Shown piece by piece: positions 23,712 to 32,162 of a stretch of DNA of 64,000 nt. How positions within the stretch are numbered: the stretch's first letter is position 1; each line of letters begins with the position of its first letter. This DNA is from Parafrigoribacterium_A soli (lineage in GTDB: Bacteria; Actinomycetota; Actinomycetes; Actinomycetales; Microbacteriaceae): the NCBI RefSeq assembly GCF_040227235.1, contig NZ_JBELNZ010000003.1:558001-622000 (forward strand), written 5' to 3'. The notes under the pieces were generated by a model. The model worked only from the letters and a program-made list of their open reading frames with translations. It made no database searches and had not been told where the DNA came from. Position numbers and translations under genes: made by a program.

Positions 23712-24155
23712 TCAGTCCCACGCGGTCAGGGAGGTGGTGATCGTGCGAAGCAGGCGGACCACCTGCGCGCGTTCGTCTGTGCTGAGTTCCCCCAGCATCC
23801 GGTTCTCGACGGACTTCACCGCGGCGCTCGCCGTGTGCAGTTGCGCACGACCGGCTGGCGTCAGTTTCACGGGTAGCGCGCGGCCGACGGGTGCTTGCGC
23901 AGGGCGCGAGACGAGCCCATCCTGCTCGAGAGCCTGCAGCAGCACGTTCATCGACTGCCGCGTGACGAAGGCGCCGCGGGCGAGTTCGGAGTTGGACAGG
24001 CCCGGTCGCTGGGCGAGCAACTCAAGGCAGGAATAGTGCGTGATCGTTATGCCGAGCGGCCGCAGAACGGTCTCCATGGCCAAGCGGAGCGCGCTCGAGG
24101 CCTGCTTGAGCAGGTAGCCCACAGAGGTGTCGAGGTCGATTTCGTCTTGACTCAT
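23712..24155 (-). CDS. MarR family transcriptional regulator
   Basis: This 147-residue winged-helix protein shows the MarR core: ITITHYSCLELLAQRPGLSNSELARGAFVTRQSMNVLLQALEQDGLV, then a wing VGRALPVKLTPAGRAQL. I chose the ATG at 24155, because the frame upstream only reads across the operator into the divergent gene. One of two identical-pattern operators begins within its start codon, so tight autorepression is likely. The regulated partner is the divergent VOC-family gene. Confidence 0.88.
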   Translation of the reverse strand: MSQDEIDLDTSVGYLLKQASSALRLAMETVLRPLGITITHYSCLELLAQRPGLSNSELARGAFVTRQSMNVLLQALEQDGLVSRPAQAPVGRALPVKLTPAGRAQLHTASAAVKSVENRMLGELSTDERAQVVRLLRTITTSLTAWD

Positions 24156-24195
24156 GTCAATATTCTGACATACGATTAATGTCAAGAAACTGACA
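24155..24195. promoter_or_regulatory. twin MarR operators (TGTCA-N6-TGACA, two copies)
   Basis: Copy 1 spans 24155-24170 and copy 2 spans 24180-24195, each a perfect 5-bp inverted repeat with a 6-base spacer. Their centres are 25 bp apart. Copy 1 overlaps the marR start codon and copy 2 ends 15 bases before the VOC gene start, next to its AAGGAG. Confidence 0.8.
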
Positions 24196-24210
24196 AACAA
24201 GGAGTTCACC

Positions 24211-24579
24211 ATGGCGGTCACCGGACCAGACTTCATTTCGCTGCAGGTGCGTGATCTCGAGCGCTCTGCCGCGTTCTACGAGCGCTTCCTGGGGCTCACT
24301 CGCGCGGCGGGCGGCCCACCGCACGCCGTCGTCTTCGACACCAAGCCCATCGCCTTTGCCGTGCGCGGCATCGTGCCGGATGTGGACCTCGACGCGATCG
24401 CCCAGCCGGGGCAGGGCGTGGCGCTCTGGCTGCACGCTCCGGATGCGCAGGACATCCACGATGGCCTGGTCGAGGGCGGCGCCACCATCGTCGCGGCGCC
24501 GATCGATGGACCGTTCGGACGCACCTTCACCTTCGCCGACCCGGATGGATACCAGGTCACCCTGCACGATCGTGCCTAG
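24211..24579 (+). CDS. VOC (glyoxalase/bleomycin-resistance) family protein
   Basis: This 122-residue protein has two beta-alpha-beta-beta-beta modules of the vicinal-oxygen-chelate fold: an N-terminal FISLQVRDLERSAAFYERFLGL and a C-terminal GRTFTFADPDGYQVTLHD with the usual DPDG turn. Members are small-molecule binding or lyase/dioxygenase proteins. It is divergent from a MarR gene with two operators between them, which suggests induction by a toxic or aromatic ligand. AAGGAG precedes the ATG. Confidence 0.88.
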   Translation: MAVTGPDFISLQVRDLERSAAFYERFLGLTRAAGGPPHAVVFDTKPIAFAVRGIVPDVDLDAIAQPGQGVALWLHAPDAQDIHDGLVEGGATIVAAPIDGPFGRTFTFADPDGYQVTLHDRA

Positions 24580-24585
24580 TGCGGC

Positions 24586-25425
24586 CTAGAAGATCATCGG
24601 GCGATCGTCGTCGTCCTCGGTCGCGAGGTCGAGGTCGACGACGACCGGCACGTGGTCGCTCGGGGCATCGCCCTTGCGTTCGTTGCGATGGATGCTCGCC
24701 CCTGTGACCAGGTCGGCGAACGACGACGATCCCATGATGAAGTCGATGCGCAGGCCCTCGTTGCGGGGAAAGCGAAGCTGCTTGTAGTCCCAGTAGGTGT
24801 AGCCCTCGGGCACGAGCGGACGCACGACATCCGCGAGCCCGGCCGCCTCGAAGGCCGCGAACGCCTCGCGCTCGGGTGGCGAGATGTGCGTGGAGAGGCC
24901 CGGCACCAAGGCGGGGTCGCCGACATCCGAGTCGAGCGGTGCGATGTTCCAGTCGCCCATGAGGGCTAGCGGGGTCTTCGGATGCGCCGCCAGCCACGAC
25001 TGCGTGTCTGCGCGCAGGGCGGCCAGCCAGTCGAGCTTGTACAGATAGTGCGGGTCATCGAGCGAGCGGCCGTTTGGAACGTACAGGCTCCAGAGGCGCA
25101 CCTCATTGACCGTGACGCCGAGTGCACGGGCTTCCCGCGGCAGGTCTGGCCCCTCCTGACCCTTCAGGAAGCCGGGCATGCCGTCGAAGCTCGTGGCGAC
25201 ATCCGTCATGGGGAGCCTGCTCGCGAAGGCGACGCCGTTCCACTGGTTGAAGCCGTGGATCTCGACCTCGTATCCTGCGGCCTCGAACGCGTCGATGGGG
25301 AACTGCTCCGGCTTGCACTTGATCTCCTGCATGGCGAGAACGTCGATGTCTTCGCGCCCGAGCCAGTCGACGACGCGGCCAGCTCGAGCACGGATCGAGT
25401 TCACATTCCAGGTGGCGACGCGCAT
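24586..25425 (-). CDS. xthA: exodeoxyribonuclease III
   Basis: This 279-residue ExoIII/AP endonuclease-family enzyme repairs abasic sites and removes 3' blocking groups. It has the metal-binding N-terminus MRVATWNVNSIRAR (Asn8), AMQEIK (Glu34), the LMGDWNIAP motif and the catalytic SDHVPV (Asp257/His258). It is slightly longer than E. coli ExoIII, ending in an acidic DDDD tail. It is transcribed away from pyrE and ends 6 bases from the convergent VOC gene. Confidence 0.92.
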   Translation of the reverse strand: MRVATWNVNSIRARAGRVVDWLGREDIDVLAMQEIKCKPEQFPIDAFEAAGYEVEIHGFNQWNGVAFASRLPMTDVATSFDGMPGFLKGQEGPDLPREARALGVTVNEVRLWSLYVPNGRSLDDPHYLYKLDWLAALRADTQSWLAAHPKTPLALMGDWNIAPLDSDVGDPALVPGLSTHISPPEREAFAAFEAAGLADVVRPLVPEGYTYWDYKQLRFPRNEGLRIDFIMGSSSFADLVTGASIHRNERKGDAPSDHVPVVVDLDLATEDDDDRPMIF

Positions 25426-25489
25426 GCCTCAACGCTACCCGAGCGCTCGGTCGGGAGTCAGGGGAACCGCGACCGGTAGAATCGCCGCT

Positions 25490-26041
25490 GTGACGGATGC
25501 GCGACAGCAACTCATTGCCCACATCTCGGCTGAGGCCGTGTTCCACGGGGACTTCACGCTCACGAGCGGCAAGAAGGCCTCGTACTACGTCGACCTGCGC
25601 AAGGTCAGCCTCGACCACCGCGTCGCGCCGCTCATCGGGCAGGTCATGCTCGACCTCATCGCCGAGGTGCCGGACGTCAGCGCCGTCGGCGGGATGACGA
25701 TGGGCGCCGACCCCATCGCCGCGGCCGTGCTGCACCAGGGCGCCGCTCGCGGACTGGACTACGACGCCTTCGTCGTGCGCAAGGAGCCCAAGGACCACGG
25801 CCGCGGCCGCCAGGTCGAGGGCCCGGACCTCGAGGGCAAGCGCGTCATCGTGCTCGAAGACACCTCCACCACGGGCGGCTCGCCGCTCGCGGCGATCGAG
25901 GCGCTGCTCAAGGTCGGCGCAGAGATCGCCGCCGTTGCCGTGGTCGTGGACCGCAACACCGGAGCCCGCGAGATCATCGAGGCCGCCGGCTACCCCTACT
26001 ACGCCGCGATCGACCTGGCCGATCTGGGCCTCGATACCTGA
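25490..26041 (+). CDS. pyrE: orotate phosphoribosyltransferase
   Basis: This 183-residue PRTase adds PRPP to orotate in pyrimidine synthesis. It has the N-terminal GDFTLTSGKKASYYVDLRKV segment, RKEPKDHGRGRQVEG catalytic loop and the PRPP motif VIVLEDTSTTGGS (119-131). The GTG at 25490 is the start that matches the family N-terminus; an upstream frame to 25178 merely reads the complement of xthA. Its stop overlaps the next start (TGATG), so the membrane protein downstream is translationally coupled to it. Confidence 0.93.
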   Translation: MTDARQQLIAHISAEAVFHGDFTLTSGKKASYYVDLRKVSLDHRVAPLIGQVMLDLIAEVPDVSAVGGMTMGADPIAAAVLHQGAARGLDYDAFVVRKEPKDHGRGRQVEGPDLEGKRVIVLEDTSTTGGSPLAAIEALLKVGAEIAAVAVVVDRNTGAREIIEAAGYPYYAAIDLADLGLDT

Positions 26042-27843
26042 TGGACGACGAGAAGCGCCGCGATGCCGCACAGTGGCTTGCGGCGCAGTTCGGCGGCGAC
26101 GACGAGGACGAGACCGCGGATGCCGCCGTCGAGCGCGACGCGGCCGACCCAGCGGTGGGCGACGGTGCAGACAGCACTGCGGATGTAGCTGGCGGTACTG
26201 CGGATGCCCAGGACAGCACGGCGGATGCCCACGGGCGTTTCGCGGAGTCGAACGCGGCGCCGACCCCCGTCGCGCCCTGGAGTGCGGGAGTTCCCGCGAG
26301 CCCGGCGCCTCCTGCGAGCACGGGCGCGACCCCAAACCCATTCGTGGCGTCAGAGGCGCCAGCGCCCGCGAAGCCATTCCCGCTGTCGACTCCACCGTCC
26401 GAGGCTCCCGCCGCTCCCACGTCCGGCGTGCCGCCCCTCGCAGGTTCTACGCCCCCATCCGCAGCGCCAACCCCCGTCACTCCCGCGAAGTCCGCGTCCG
26501 AGGCTCCCGCCTCTCCCACGCCGCCAGCCCCGGAAGCACCGACTCCCGGCGCGCCGGTCAGTGGTGCTGCCGCTTCGTCGAGCGGCTTCAGTTGGGGGCT
26601 GAGGCCGAGCGGCACCACCCCCTCGGATGCGGCGGCGGCGCAACCCGTCGCCCCCACCCGGATGCCAACGTCGCCGACGACCGCCCCGCCTCCGGTAACC
26701 TCGCCCGGTCTGGTGGTGCCCCCGCCCGCCGCGGTCGTGCCTCCCGCCACTGCTTCGCCCCCCGTAGACCCGCCGACCGGCGCACCGCTGTCGGCGGCTC
26801 CGACCACCGCTCTGCCGGAAGCGACCCCGCCCGGCCTGGTTGTGCCTCCGCCCATGGTTACGCCGCAGTCACCACCCGAGCTGGTCCAGCCGCCCGGTCA
26901 CGAACCGCAGCCGGTCGACAGTTCGCTTGCCGGCCCACCCGCCTCCGACTCCGAGCCGCGCACCATGGCGCTGCCGTGGGAGAGCGCGGGCACCGAGCTC
27001 TTCACACCCGCGGCTTCGGCCGGTCCGATCGCGGAGCCCGCAACGGAACTGCTCAGCGGCTTCGAGACCGAAGCTGCGGATGCCGCGGCAGCAGCATCCG
27101 TCGACGCGCTGTTCGGCGAGCACCGGTTCCGTGACTACGAGGCGCAGCCTGCGGCAGCCGCAGAAGCCCCGGTCGCCGCCGCTCGCGCGCCGCGCGCGCC
27201 GTTGCCTCGGTCGCAGAAGACCCTGCTGTGGATCGCCGGAATCTTGGCGGCGCTTCTCGTGCTGATCGCGCTCTTCTTCCTCGGCACCAAGATTCCGCGC
27301 GCGGGCGCCGCGACCCCGGTGGTCACACCGACCGCGAAGGCCTCGCCCACGCCGTCGGCCACCCCAACGCCGGCGCCGGTCGGACCGGTCGCTGCCGGCA
27401 GCTACAAGTGGAACCTCCTTCGCGGCGGCGAATGCATCTCGCCGTTCGAGTCGCCCTGGGCGGAAAAGTTCACGGTGGTGGACTGCGCGAGCCCGCATCC
27501 GGCCCAGTTGGTCGCGCGCGGCACCTTCGTCGAGCCGACCGCTGCCGCGAGCGACCCTGCGGCGCCGGCCACCCCGTCGGTCGGCGGTCAGCCGGCGGCG
27601 CCCTCGGCGTACCCCGGCGTGGCCGCGCTGCAGGCACAGATCAACCTGCTGTGCAGCGCACCCACTGTGATCGATTTCGCGGCCGCGGGCGCCTACAACG
27701 ACATCCAGTTCACGGCCAGCTACCCGGCGAACGACAAGCAGTGGGCGAAGGGTGACCACGACTACTACTGCTTCGTTACGCGATCCTCGGGTGAGCCGCT
27801 GACCACGAGCGTGGCCGTGGCACCGGCACCTCCCGCGGCCTGA
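26041..27843 (+). CDS. septum-formation domain membrane protein with long Pro/Ala-rich cytoplasmic region
   Basis: This 600-residue protein has three parts: an acidic N-terminus (DDEKRRDAAQWLAAQFGGDD), a low-complexity Ala/Pro/Thr-rich stretch to about residue 385, one transmembrane helix (about 394-415) and an extracellular domain. The outer domain carries YKWNLLRGGECISP and VVDCASPHPAQLVARG and has four cysteines, resembling the actinobacterial septum-formation domain. The topology is probably N-in, C-out. It starts within the pyrE stop codon. The exact role is unproven; involvement at the division site or cell wall is inferred from the domain. Confidence 0.75.
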   Translation: MDDEKRRDAAQWLAAQFGGDDEDETADAAVERDAADPAVGDGADSTADVAGGTADAQDSTADAHGRFAESNAAPTPVAPWSAGVPASPAPPASTGATPNPFVASEAPAPAKPFPLSTPPSEAPAAPTSGVPPLAGSTPPSAAPTPVTPAKSASEAPASPTPPAPEAPTPGAPVSGAAASSSGFSWGLRPSGTTPSDAAAAQPVAPTRMPTSPTTAPPPVTSPGLVVPPPAAVVPPATASPPVDPPTGAPLSAAPTTALPEATPPGLVVPPPMVTPQSPPELVQPPGHEPQPVDSSLAGPPASDSEPRTMALPWESAGTELFTPAASAGPIAEPATELLSGFETEAADAAAAASVDALFGEHRFRDYEAQPAAAAEAPVAAARAPRAPLPRSQKTLLWIAGILAALLVLIALFFLGTKIPRAGAATPVVTPTAKASPTPSATPTPAPVGPVAAGSYKWNLLRGGECISPFESPWAEKFTVVDCASPHPAQLVARGTFVEPTAAASDPAAPATPSVGGQPAAPSAYPGVAALQAQINLLCSAPTVIDFAAAGAYNDIQFTASYPANDKQWAKGDHDYYCFVTRSSGEPLTTSVAVAPAPPAA

Positions 27844-27850
27844 CGCGCAG

Positions 27851-28723
27851 CTAAGCCCACTTCTTATTGGCCCACTTCTCGAACAGGCCGATCAGGGCAT
27901 CCGTGAACTTGCCGATGACGGCGAGGAGCACGATCGCGAGGAACAGCCGGTCGGTGCGGCCATTGTTCTGCGAGTCGATGAGCAGGAATCCGAGCCCCAT
28001 GGATGACGCGATCAGCTCGGCCGCGACAAGAAACAGCCAGGCCTGAGCGAGCGCGAGCCGCAGACCGGAGATCACCGCGGGCAGGGTCGCGGGAAGCTGC
28101 ACGGTGACGAACAGTTTCACGCCTCGCAGGCCGAACGCGCGTCCCGCCTCCACGAGCTGGCGGTCGACGTGCCGAAGGGCCGTCGCGACGGTCGTGTAGA
28201 CGGGAAAGAACGCACCGATCGCGATGAGTGTGATCTTCGATTCCTCGCCGATCTTCATCCAGAGGATGAGGAGCGGCACCCAGGCGAGCGAAGGCACGGC
28301 CCGCAGGGCGCCGAGCGTCGACCCGAACACGATGTCCCACAACCGGGAAAGGCCGACGAAGGCGCCGAACGCGAGTCCGAGTGCCGCCCCGATGGCGAAA
28401 CCAATGAGGGTGCGCTGAACCGAGATCGCGACGTAGAGCCCGAGCAGCCCGCGGTGGGCCAGGTCGAAGCCGGCCTGCACCACCATGAGCGGCGTCGGCA
28501 GTTGGGCGACCGTGAAGGCACCGGATGTCGACAGCACCTGCCACAGCACGAGGATCGCGAGCGGCAGAGCGAAGAGCCCGACCGTGCGCACCCATCGACG
28601 AGACGTCCACGCCACGCGTGGGACGCGGGATCCGGCGGGCGCGAGGGAGCCCGTTGCGGCGATCGGACCGACCCGGGATGTCGTGCCCGTGCGCAGCACG
28701 CCTTTATTCACCGAATCGGTCAT
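27851..28723 (-). CDS. ABC transporter permease, nitrate/sulfonate/taurine type
   Basis: This roughly 290-residue inner-membrane permease has about six hydrophobic helices and the EAA loop EAGRAFGLRGVKLFVTVQLP that contacts the ATPase. It fits the SsuC/TauC/NrtB family. Candidate starts are ATG 28723 (GAGAG upstream), 28738 and 28759; the last would lie inside a hairpin, so 28723 is preferred with modest confidence. It is the third gene of a leftward operon (ATPase, binding protein, permease). Confidence 0.85.
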   Translation of the reverse strand: MTDSVNKGVLRTGTTSRVGPIAATGSLAPAGSRVPRVAWTSRRWVRTVGLFALPLAILVLWQVLSTSGAFTVAQLPTPLMVVQAGFDLAHRGLLGLYVAISVQRTLIGFAIGAALGLAFGAFVGLSRLWDIVFGSTLGALRAVPSLAWVPLLILWMKIGEESKITLIAIGAFFPVYTTVATALRHVDRQLVEAGRAFGLRGVKLFVTVQLPATLPAVISGLRLALAQAWLFLVAAELIASSMGLGFLLIDSQNNGRTDRLFLAIVLLAVIGKFTDALIGLFEKWANKKWA

Positions 28724-28745
28724 CGGTCTCTCGTCCATTCCCGTT

Positions 28746-28808
28746 GCGTGAGATGCCACTTGTGGGTGCTACGGGGTCGCCATGACCCCCGCAAGTGGCA
28801 TCTCGCGT
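28746..28808 (-). terminator. long hairpin inside the sulfonate-type ABC operon
   Basis: Arms of 21 bases at 28746-28766 and 28788-28808 pair at 18 of 21 positions plus G-U pairs, around a 21-base loop. It starts 4 bases after the binding-protein stop and runs up to the permease start. This is the usual place for a structure that protects the abundant binding-protein mRNA or partially stops transcription. Confidence 0.65.
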
Positions 28809-28811
28809 GAA

Positions 28812-29873
28812 TTACTTGATGCTGGGCTTCGCGTTCTTCACGAAGTCGGGGTCGAGCAGCACCTTGAGTGCGTCGTCCACCTGCGACTGCTTCGCGACGT
28901 CACCGGATGCGACGTAGATCGGTCCGACCTTCTTCAGCACCTTCAGCTGGGCCGCGCCGGGCAGCGGCGAGACGTCGAGGTTCGTGCGCTCGGCGATCAC
29001 CTTCGTGGCGACCGGCTCGGTGATACCGGCGACGTTGCTGAGGATCTTCGCGGTCTCGTCCGGGTGCTTCTGGGCCCAGGCGCGGGCGTACTCGTACACG
29101 TTCACGACCGTCTGGGCGACATCCGGCTTGCCCTTGGTGAAGGCCTCGGTGGCGTTCAGGAAGCCGTAGGTGTTGAAGTCGACCTTGCGGAAGATGAGCT
29201 TGGCACCCTGGGTCTCTGCGGTGGCCATGATCGGGTCGAGGCCGGCCCAGGCATCCACCGATCCGTTCTGCAGTGCGGCCCAGCCGTCGGCGTGCTGGAG
29301 ATTGATGATGTCCACGTCGTCGGTGGTGAGTCCGTTGGCCTCGAGCGCCTGCAGCAGGAAGAAGTAGGGGTCGGTGCCCTTGGTCGCCGCGATCTTCTTG
29401 CCCTTGAGCTGCTTCACCGAGGTGAACTTCGAGCCGGGACCGACGACGATGGCCGACCACTCGGGCTGCGAGTAGATGTCGATCGTGCGGATGGGGGAGC
29501 CATTCGACCGTGCGAGCAGAGCGGCGGATCCCGCGGTCGATCCGATATCGATGGCGTTGGCAAGCAGCGCCTGGTTGGCCTTGTTCGATCCGGCGGACTG
29601 CAGCCAGTTCACGGTGATGTGCTGCTTCTTCAGGGCGGACTCGAGCCAGCCCTGGTCCTTGATCACGAGGCTCAGCGGGTTGTACGTCGCGAAGTCGATG
29701 TTGAGCGTTCCGCCCTCGGTGACGGTGGCGGAGGTCTTGTCGCCGGAGGTGTTGGCCTTGGCGGCGGAGCCCTCACCGGGCACGCAGCCGGCGAGCGCGA
29801 GGCTCGCGGTGATCGCGACCGCAACCGCGATGGTTGCCGTACGGAGGGTCGACGTGATGCTGTGACGTCTCAT
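28812..29873 (-). CDS. ABC transporter substrate-binding lipoprotein, SsuA/NrtA-like
   Basis: This 353-residue extracytoplasmic solute receptor starts with a signal peptide ending in the lipobox LAGC (Cys about 30). The mature part has the SsuA/TauA-like pattern TLNIDFATYNPLSLVIKDQGWLE, AIDIGSTAGSAALLA and GKKIAATKGTDPYFFLLQALE. The ligand is probably an aliphatic sulfonate, taurine or similar; nitrate and thiamin-precursor types share the fold. It lies 63 bases downstream of the ATPase gene, with a long hairpin between it and the permease. Confidence 0.85.
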   Translation of the reverse strand: MRRHSITSTLRTATIAVAVAITASLALAGCVPGEGSAAKANTSGDKTSATVTEGGTLNIDFATYNPLSLVIKDQGWLESALKKQHITVNWLQSAGSNKANQALLANAIDIGSTAGSAALLARSNGSPIRTIDIYSQPEWSAIVVGPGSKFTSVKQLKGKKIAATKGTDPYFFLLQALEANGLTTDDVDIINLQHADGWAALQNGSVDAWAGLDPIMATAETQGAKLIFRKVDFNTYGFLNATEAFTKGKPDVAQTVVNVYEYARAWAQKHPDETAKILSNVAGITEPVATKVIAERTNLDVSPLPGAAQLKVLKKVGPIYVASGDVAKQSQVDDALKVLLDPDFVKNAKPSIK

Positions 29874-29936
29874 GATGCTTCTCTCTGTGGTGATGGGGTG
29901 CGCGATTGCTGGTGAATCTGGTGCGGTGACGCCGGG

Positions 29937-30824
29937 TCAGTACGGGAAGACCGGCATGGCGGCTCCGGACGAAACGCCCCGCGGATGCCCGTGCCGGTTC
30001 ACACCGAGACCCGCGAGCAGTTCCGCCCGCAGTTCGGCGAGCTCTGCCGACCCACGGTCGCGGGGCCGCGAGCCGGGCACCGTGAGGATCTGCTTGATCG
30101 TGGATCCCGGTCCGTTCTCGTCGGTTCCGAGGAGGATCACCCGGTCGGACAGCTGCAGCGCCTCATCGACGTCGTGGGTGACAAGCAGCACGGTGGTCGG
30201 CGCTGCGGCGAGAACCTCGAGCAGCAGGTCCTGCATCTTGAGTCGCGTGAGTGCGTCGAGGGCGCCGAAGGGCTCGTCGAGCAGCAGCACGCCGGGGTTG
30301 CGGGCGAGCGCGCGGGCGAGCGACGCCCGCTGCGCCATGCCGCCGGAGATCTCGCGCGGCCGGTGGGTGGCGAACTCAGAGAGTCCGACGAGTTGCAGCA
30401 GTTCGGCGACGCGCCGCTTGCCATCCTCGCGCGGCGTGCCCTCCGGCAGACCGAGCTCGACGTTGGCCTCGATCGTGCGCCAGGGCAGCAGGCGGGGTTC
30501 CTGGAACGCGACCGCGCAGCGCGGATCGATGCCGCTGCGCGATATCCCGTCGATCGTGATCGTGCCCGCGGATGCCACATCCAGTCCCGAAGCGATGCGC
30601 AGCAGGGTGGACTTGCCGCATCCGCTCGGTCCGAGGATGGACACGACCTCGCCGGCCGCCACCGTGGCGTTCACATCGCGCAACACCTGGTGGGCCTCGC
30701 CCTGTGCGGCACCACGCTTGCCGAGGGGCGCGGGAAACGCGCGGCCGACGGCGGAGAGCACTACGTCGAACGCGGTGTTGACGCGCGGCGTCACGGCCGG
30801 TGGCGGCGAGACGGCTGTCGACAT
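29937..30824 (-). CDS. ABC transporter ATP-binding protein, SsuB/TauB-like
   Basis: This 295-residue ATPase has Walker A GPSGCGKST (65-73), the signature ISGGMAQR (159-166) and Walker B VLLLDEPFGALD. The N-terminus is about 40 residues longer than usual, with little conservation. It energises the SsuA/SsuC-like pair downstream. A near-palindrome TGTGACGTTACA (30871-30882) lies about 47 bases upstream of its start and may be an operator. Confidence 0.88.
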   Translation of the reverse strand: MSTAVSPPPAVTPRVNTAFDVVLSAVGRAFPAPLGKRGAAQGEAHQVLRDVNATVAAGEVVSILGPSGCGKSTLLRIASGLDVASAGTITIDGISRSGIDPRCAVAFQEPRLLPWRTIEANVELGLPEGTPREDGKRRVAELLQLVGLSEFATHRPREISGGMAQRASLARALARNPGVLLLDEPFGALDALTRLKMQDLLLEVLAAAPTTVLLVTHDVDEALQLSDRVILLGTDENGPGSTIKQILTVPGSRPRDRGSAELAELRAELLAGLGVNRHGHPRGVSSGAAMPVFPY

Positions 30825-30954
30825 GCGGACTCCGAGCGAGTAGCGAGAGAGGCGCCGGTAATCGGCGACTCTGTGACGTTACAAAATGCTCGCAACCACC
30901 GCACTTCCCGATGACACGCGGCGTAATGCGGCGCGGTCGTTCACCTCGCGCGCG

Positions 30955-31728
30955 TCACTCGACGAGTTCGGAGACCCCCGTGAGCACCTCGTTGGGGCGG
31001 AACGGGTAGCGCTCGATCTCGGCCTGGTCGCTGATGCCGGTGAGCACGAGGATGGTGTGCAGCCCTGCCTCGATGCCGGCCACGATGTCGGTGTCCATCC
31101 GGTCGCCGATCATGCCGGTGTTCTCGGAGTGGGCGCCGATCTTGTTCATCGCGGAACGGAACATCATCGGGTTCGGCTTGCCCACGACATACGGTTCCTT
31201 GCCGGTGGCCTTGGTGATGAGAGCGGCGACCGCGCCGGTCGCGGGCATCGGGCCCTCTGCGCTCGGCCCCGTCGCATCCGGATTCGTGATGATGAAGCGG
31301 GCGCCCGCACCGATCAACCGGATGGCCTTGGTGATCGCCTCGAAGGAGTAGTTGCGGGTCTCGCCGACGACCACGTAGTCGGGGTTCGTGTCAGTCATGA
31401 TGAAGCCCGCTTCGTGCAGGGCCGTGGTGGTGCCGGCCTCGCCGATGACGAAGGCGCTGCCACCGGGAATCTGCGAGGCGAGGAAGTCGGCCGTGGCGAG
31501 GGCGGAGGTCCAGATGGCCTCCTCGGGAACGTCGAGGCCGGATGCCGCGAGCCGGGCGCTGAGATCCCGCGGCGTGTAAATGGAGTTGTTCGTGAGCACG
31601 AGGTAGCGCTTGCCCTGGTCCTGCCACTGCTGCAGCAGCGCCGCCGCTCCTGGGAGCGGGCTGTTCTCGTGCACCAGCACGCCATCCATATCGGTTAGCC
31701 AGCACTCGATGTCGCGGCGTTCGCTCAT
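30955..31728 (-). CDS. HAD-superfamily (class IIA) phosphatase, NagD-like
   Basis: This 257-residue HAD-IIA hydrolase has motif I WLTDMDGVLVHE (nucleophile Asp), motif II LVLTNNS, a C2 cap, and the final GMIGDRMDTDIVAGIEAG with acidic Mg ligands. It should remove phosphate from small phosphosugars or nucleotides (NagD or phosphoglycolate-phosphatase type). I chose the ATG at 31728, not the upstream frame to 31902, because the nucleophile motif then sits at the usual position near residue 13. It is monocistronic and divergent from a small membrane protein gene. Confidence 0.88.
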   Translation of the reverse strand: MSERRDIECWLTDMDGVLVHENSPLPGAAALLQQWQDQGKRYLVLTNNSIYTPRDLSARLAASGLDVPEEAIWTSALATADFLASQIPGGSAFVIGEAGTTTALHEAGFIMTDTNPDYVVVGETRNYSFEAITKAIRLIGAGARFIITNPDATGPSAEGPMPATGAVAALITKATGKEPYVVGKPNPMMFRSAMNKIGAHSENTGMIGDRMDTDIVAGIEAGLHTILVLTGISDQAEIERYPFRPNEVLTGVSELVE

Positions 31729-31853
31729 GTCGCCATCGTAGTGGCGGCCGCTTACGCGGAGGTGGGCTTCCGTTGATGCGAGGTTCGCGCCAGAGCAGAA
31801 TGACCCACGAACACGGGATGCCGCACGCATCCGAATACTGCGAAGCTTGAAGG

Positions 31854-32138
31854 ATGAGCGAGACGCACCCCATCGAGGTTGCCGTCGTCGAGGTCCAGTC
31901 ATCGGCGGCTTTCACGCGCGCTGGCTGGGCTGTCGTCGTGATGGCCGTCGTTGCGCTCGCAGGCTCCTTCATCCCGCTGGCATCCGTCGCCTCGGGCGTG
32001 CTCGCGCTGCTCGGTCTGGTTCTCGGACTCAGCTGCCTCATCCGCGACACCGGCTTCAATCGCCCGGCGCTCGGCGGCACCCTGCTGTCATCGGCGGCCG
32101 TCGCCGCCTCGGTCATCATGACCATCGTCTACGCCTGA
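31854..32138 (+). CDS. small membrane protein
   Basis: This 94-residue protein has a short polar N-terminus (MSETHPIEVAVVEVQSS), two strongly hydrophobic segments (about 24-42 and 46-62) and a third at the end (about 74-92). It is a probable three-helix membrane protein of unknown role. The trmH gene starts 25 bases later on the same strand, so they may share a transcript. Confidence 0.65.
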   Translation: MSETHPIEVAVVEVQSSAAFTRAGWAVVVMAVVALAGSFIPLASVASGVLALLGLVLGLSCLIRDTGFNRPALGGTLLSSAAVAASVIMTIVYA

Positions 32139-32162
32139 GAGGTTCGGCGGTAGCCTCGGGGA

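Noticed and set aside
26200..27000. Possible tandem DNA repeat in the Pro/Ala-rich region
   Set aside because: The similarity is low-complexity coding for Ala/Pro/Thr without a fixed period, so it is not a real DNA repeat element.
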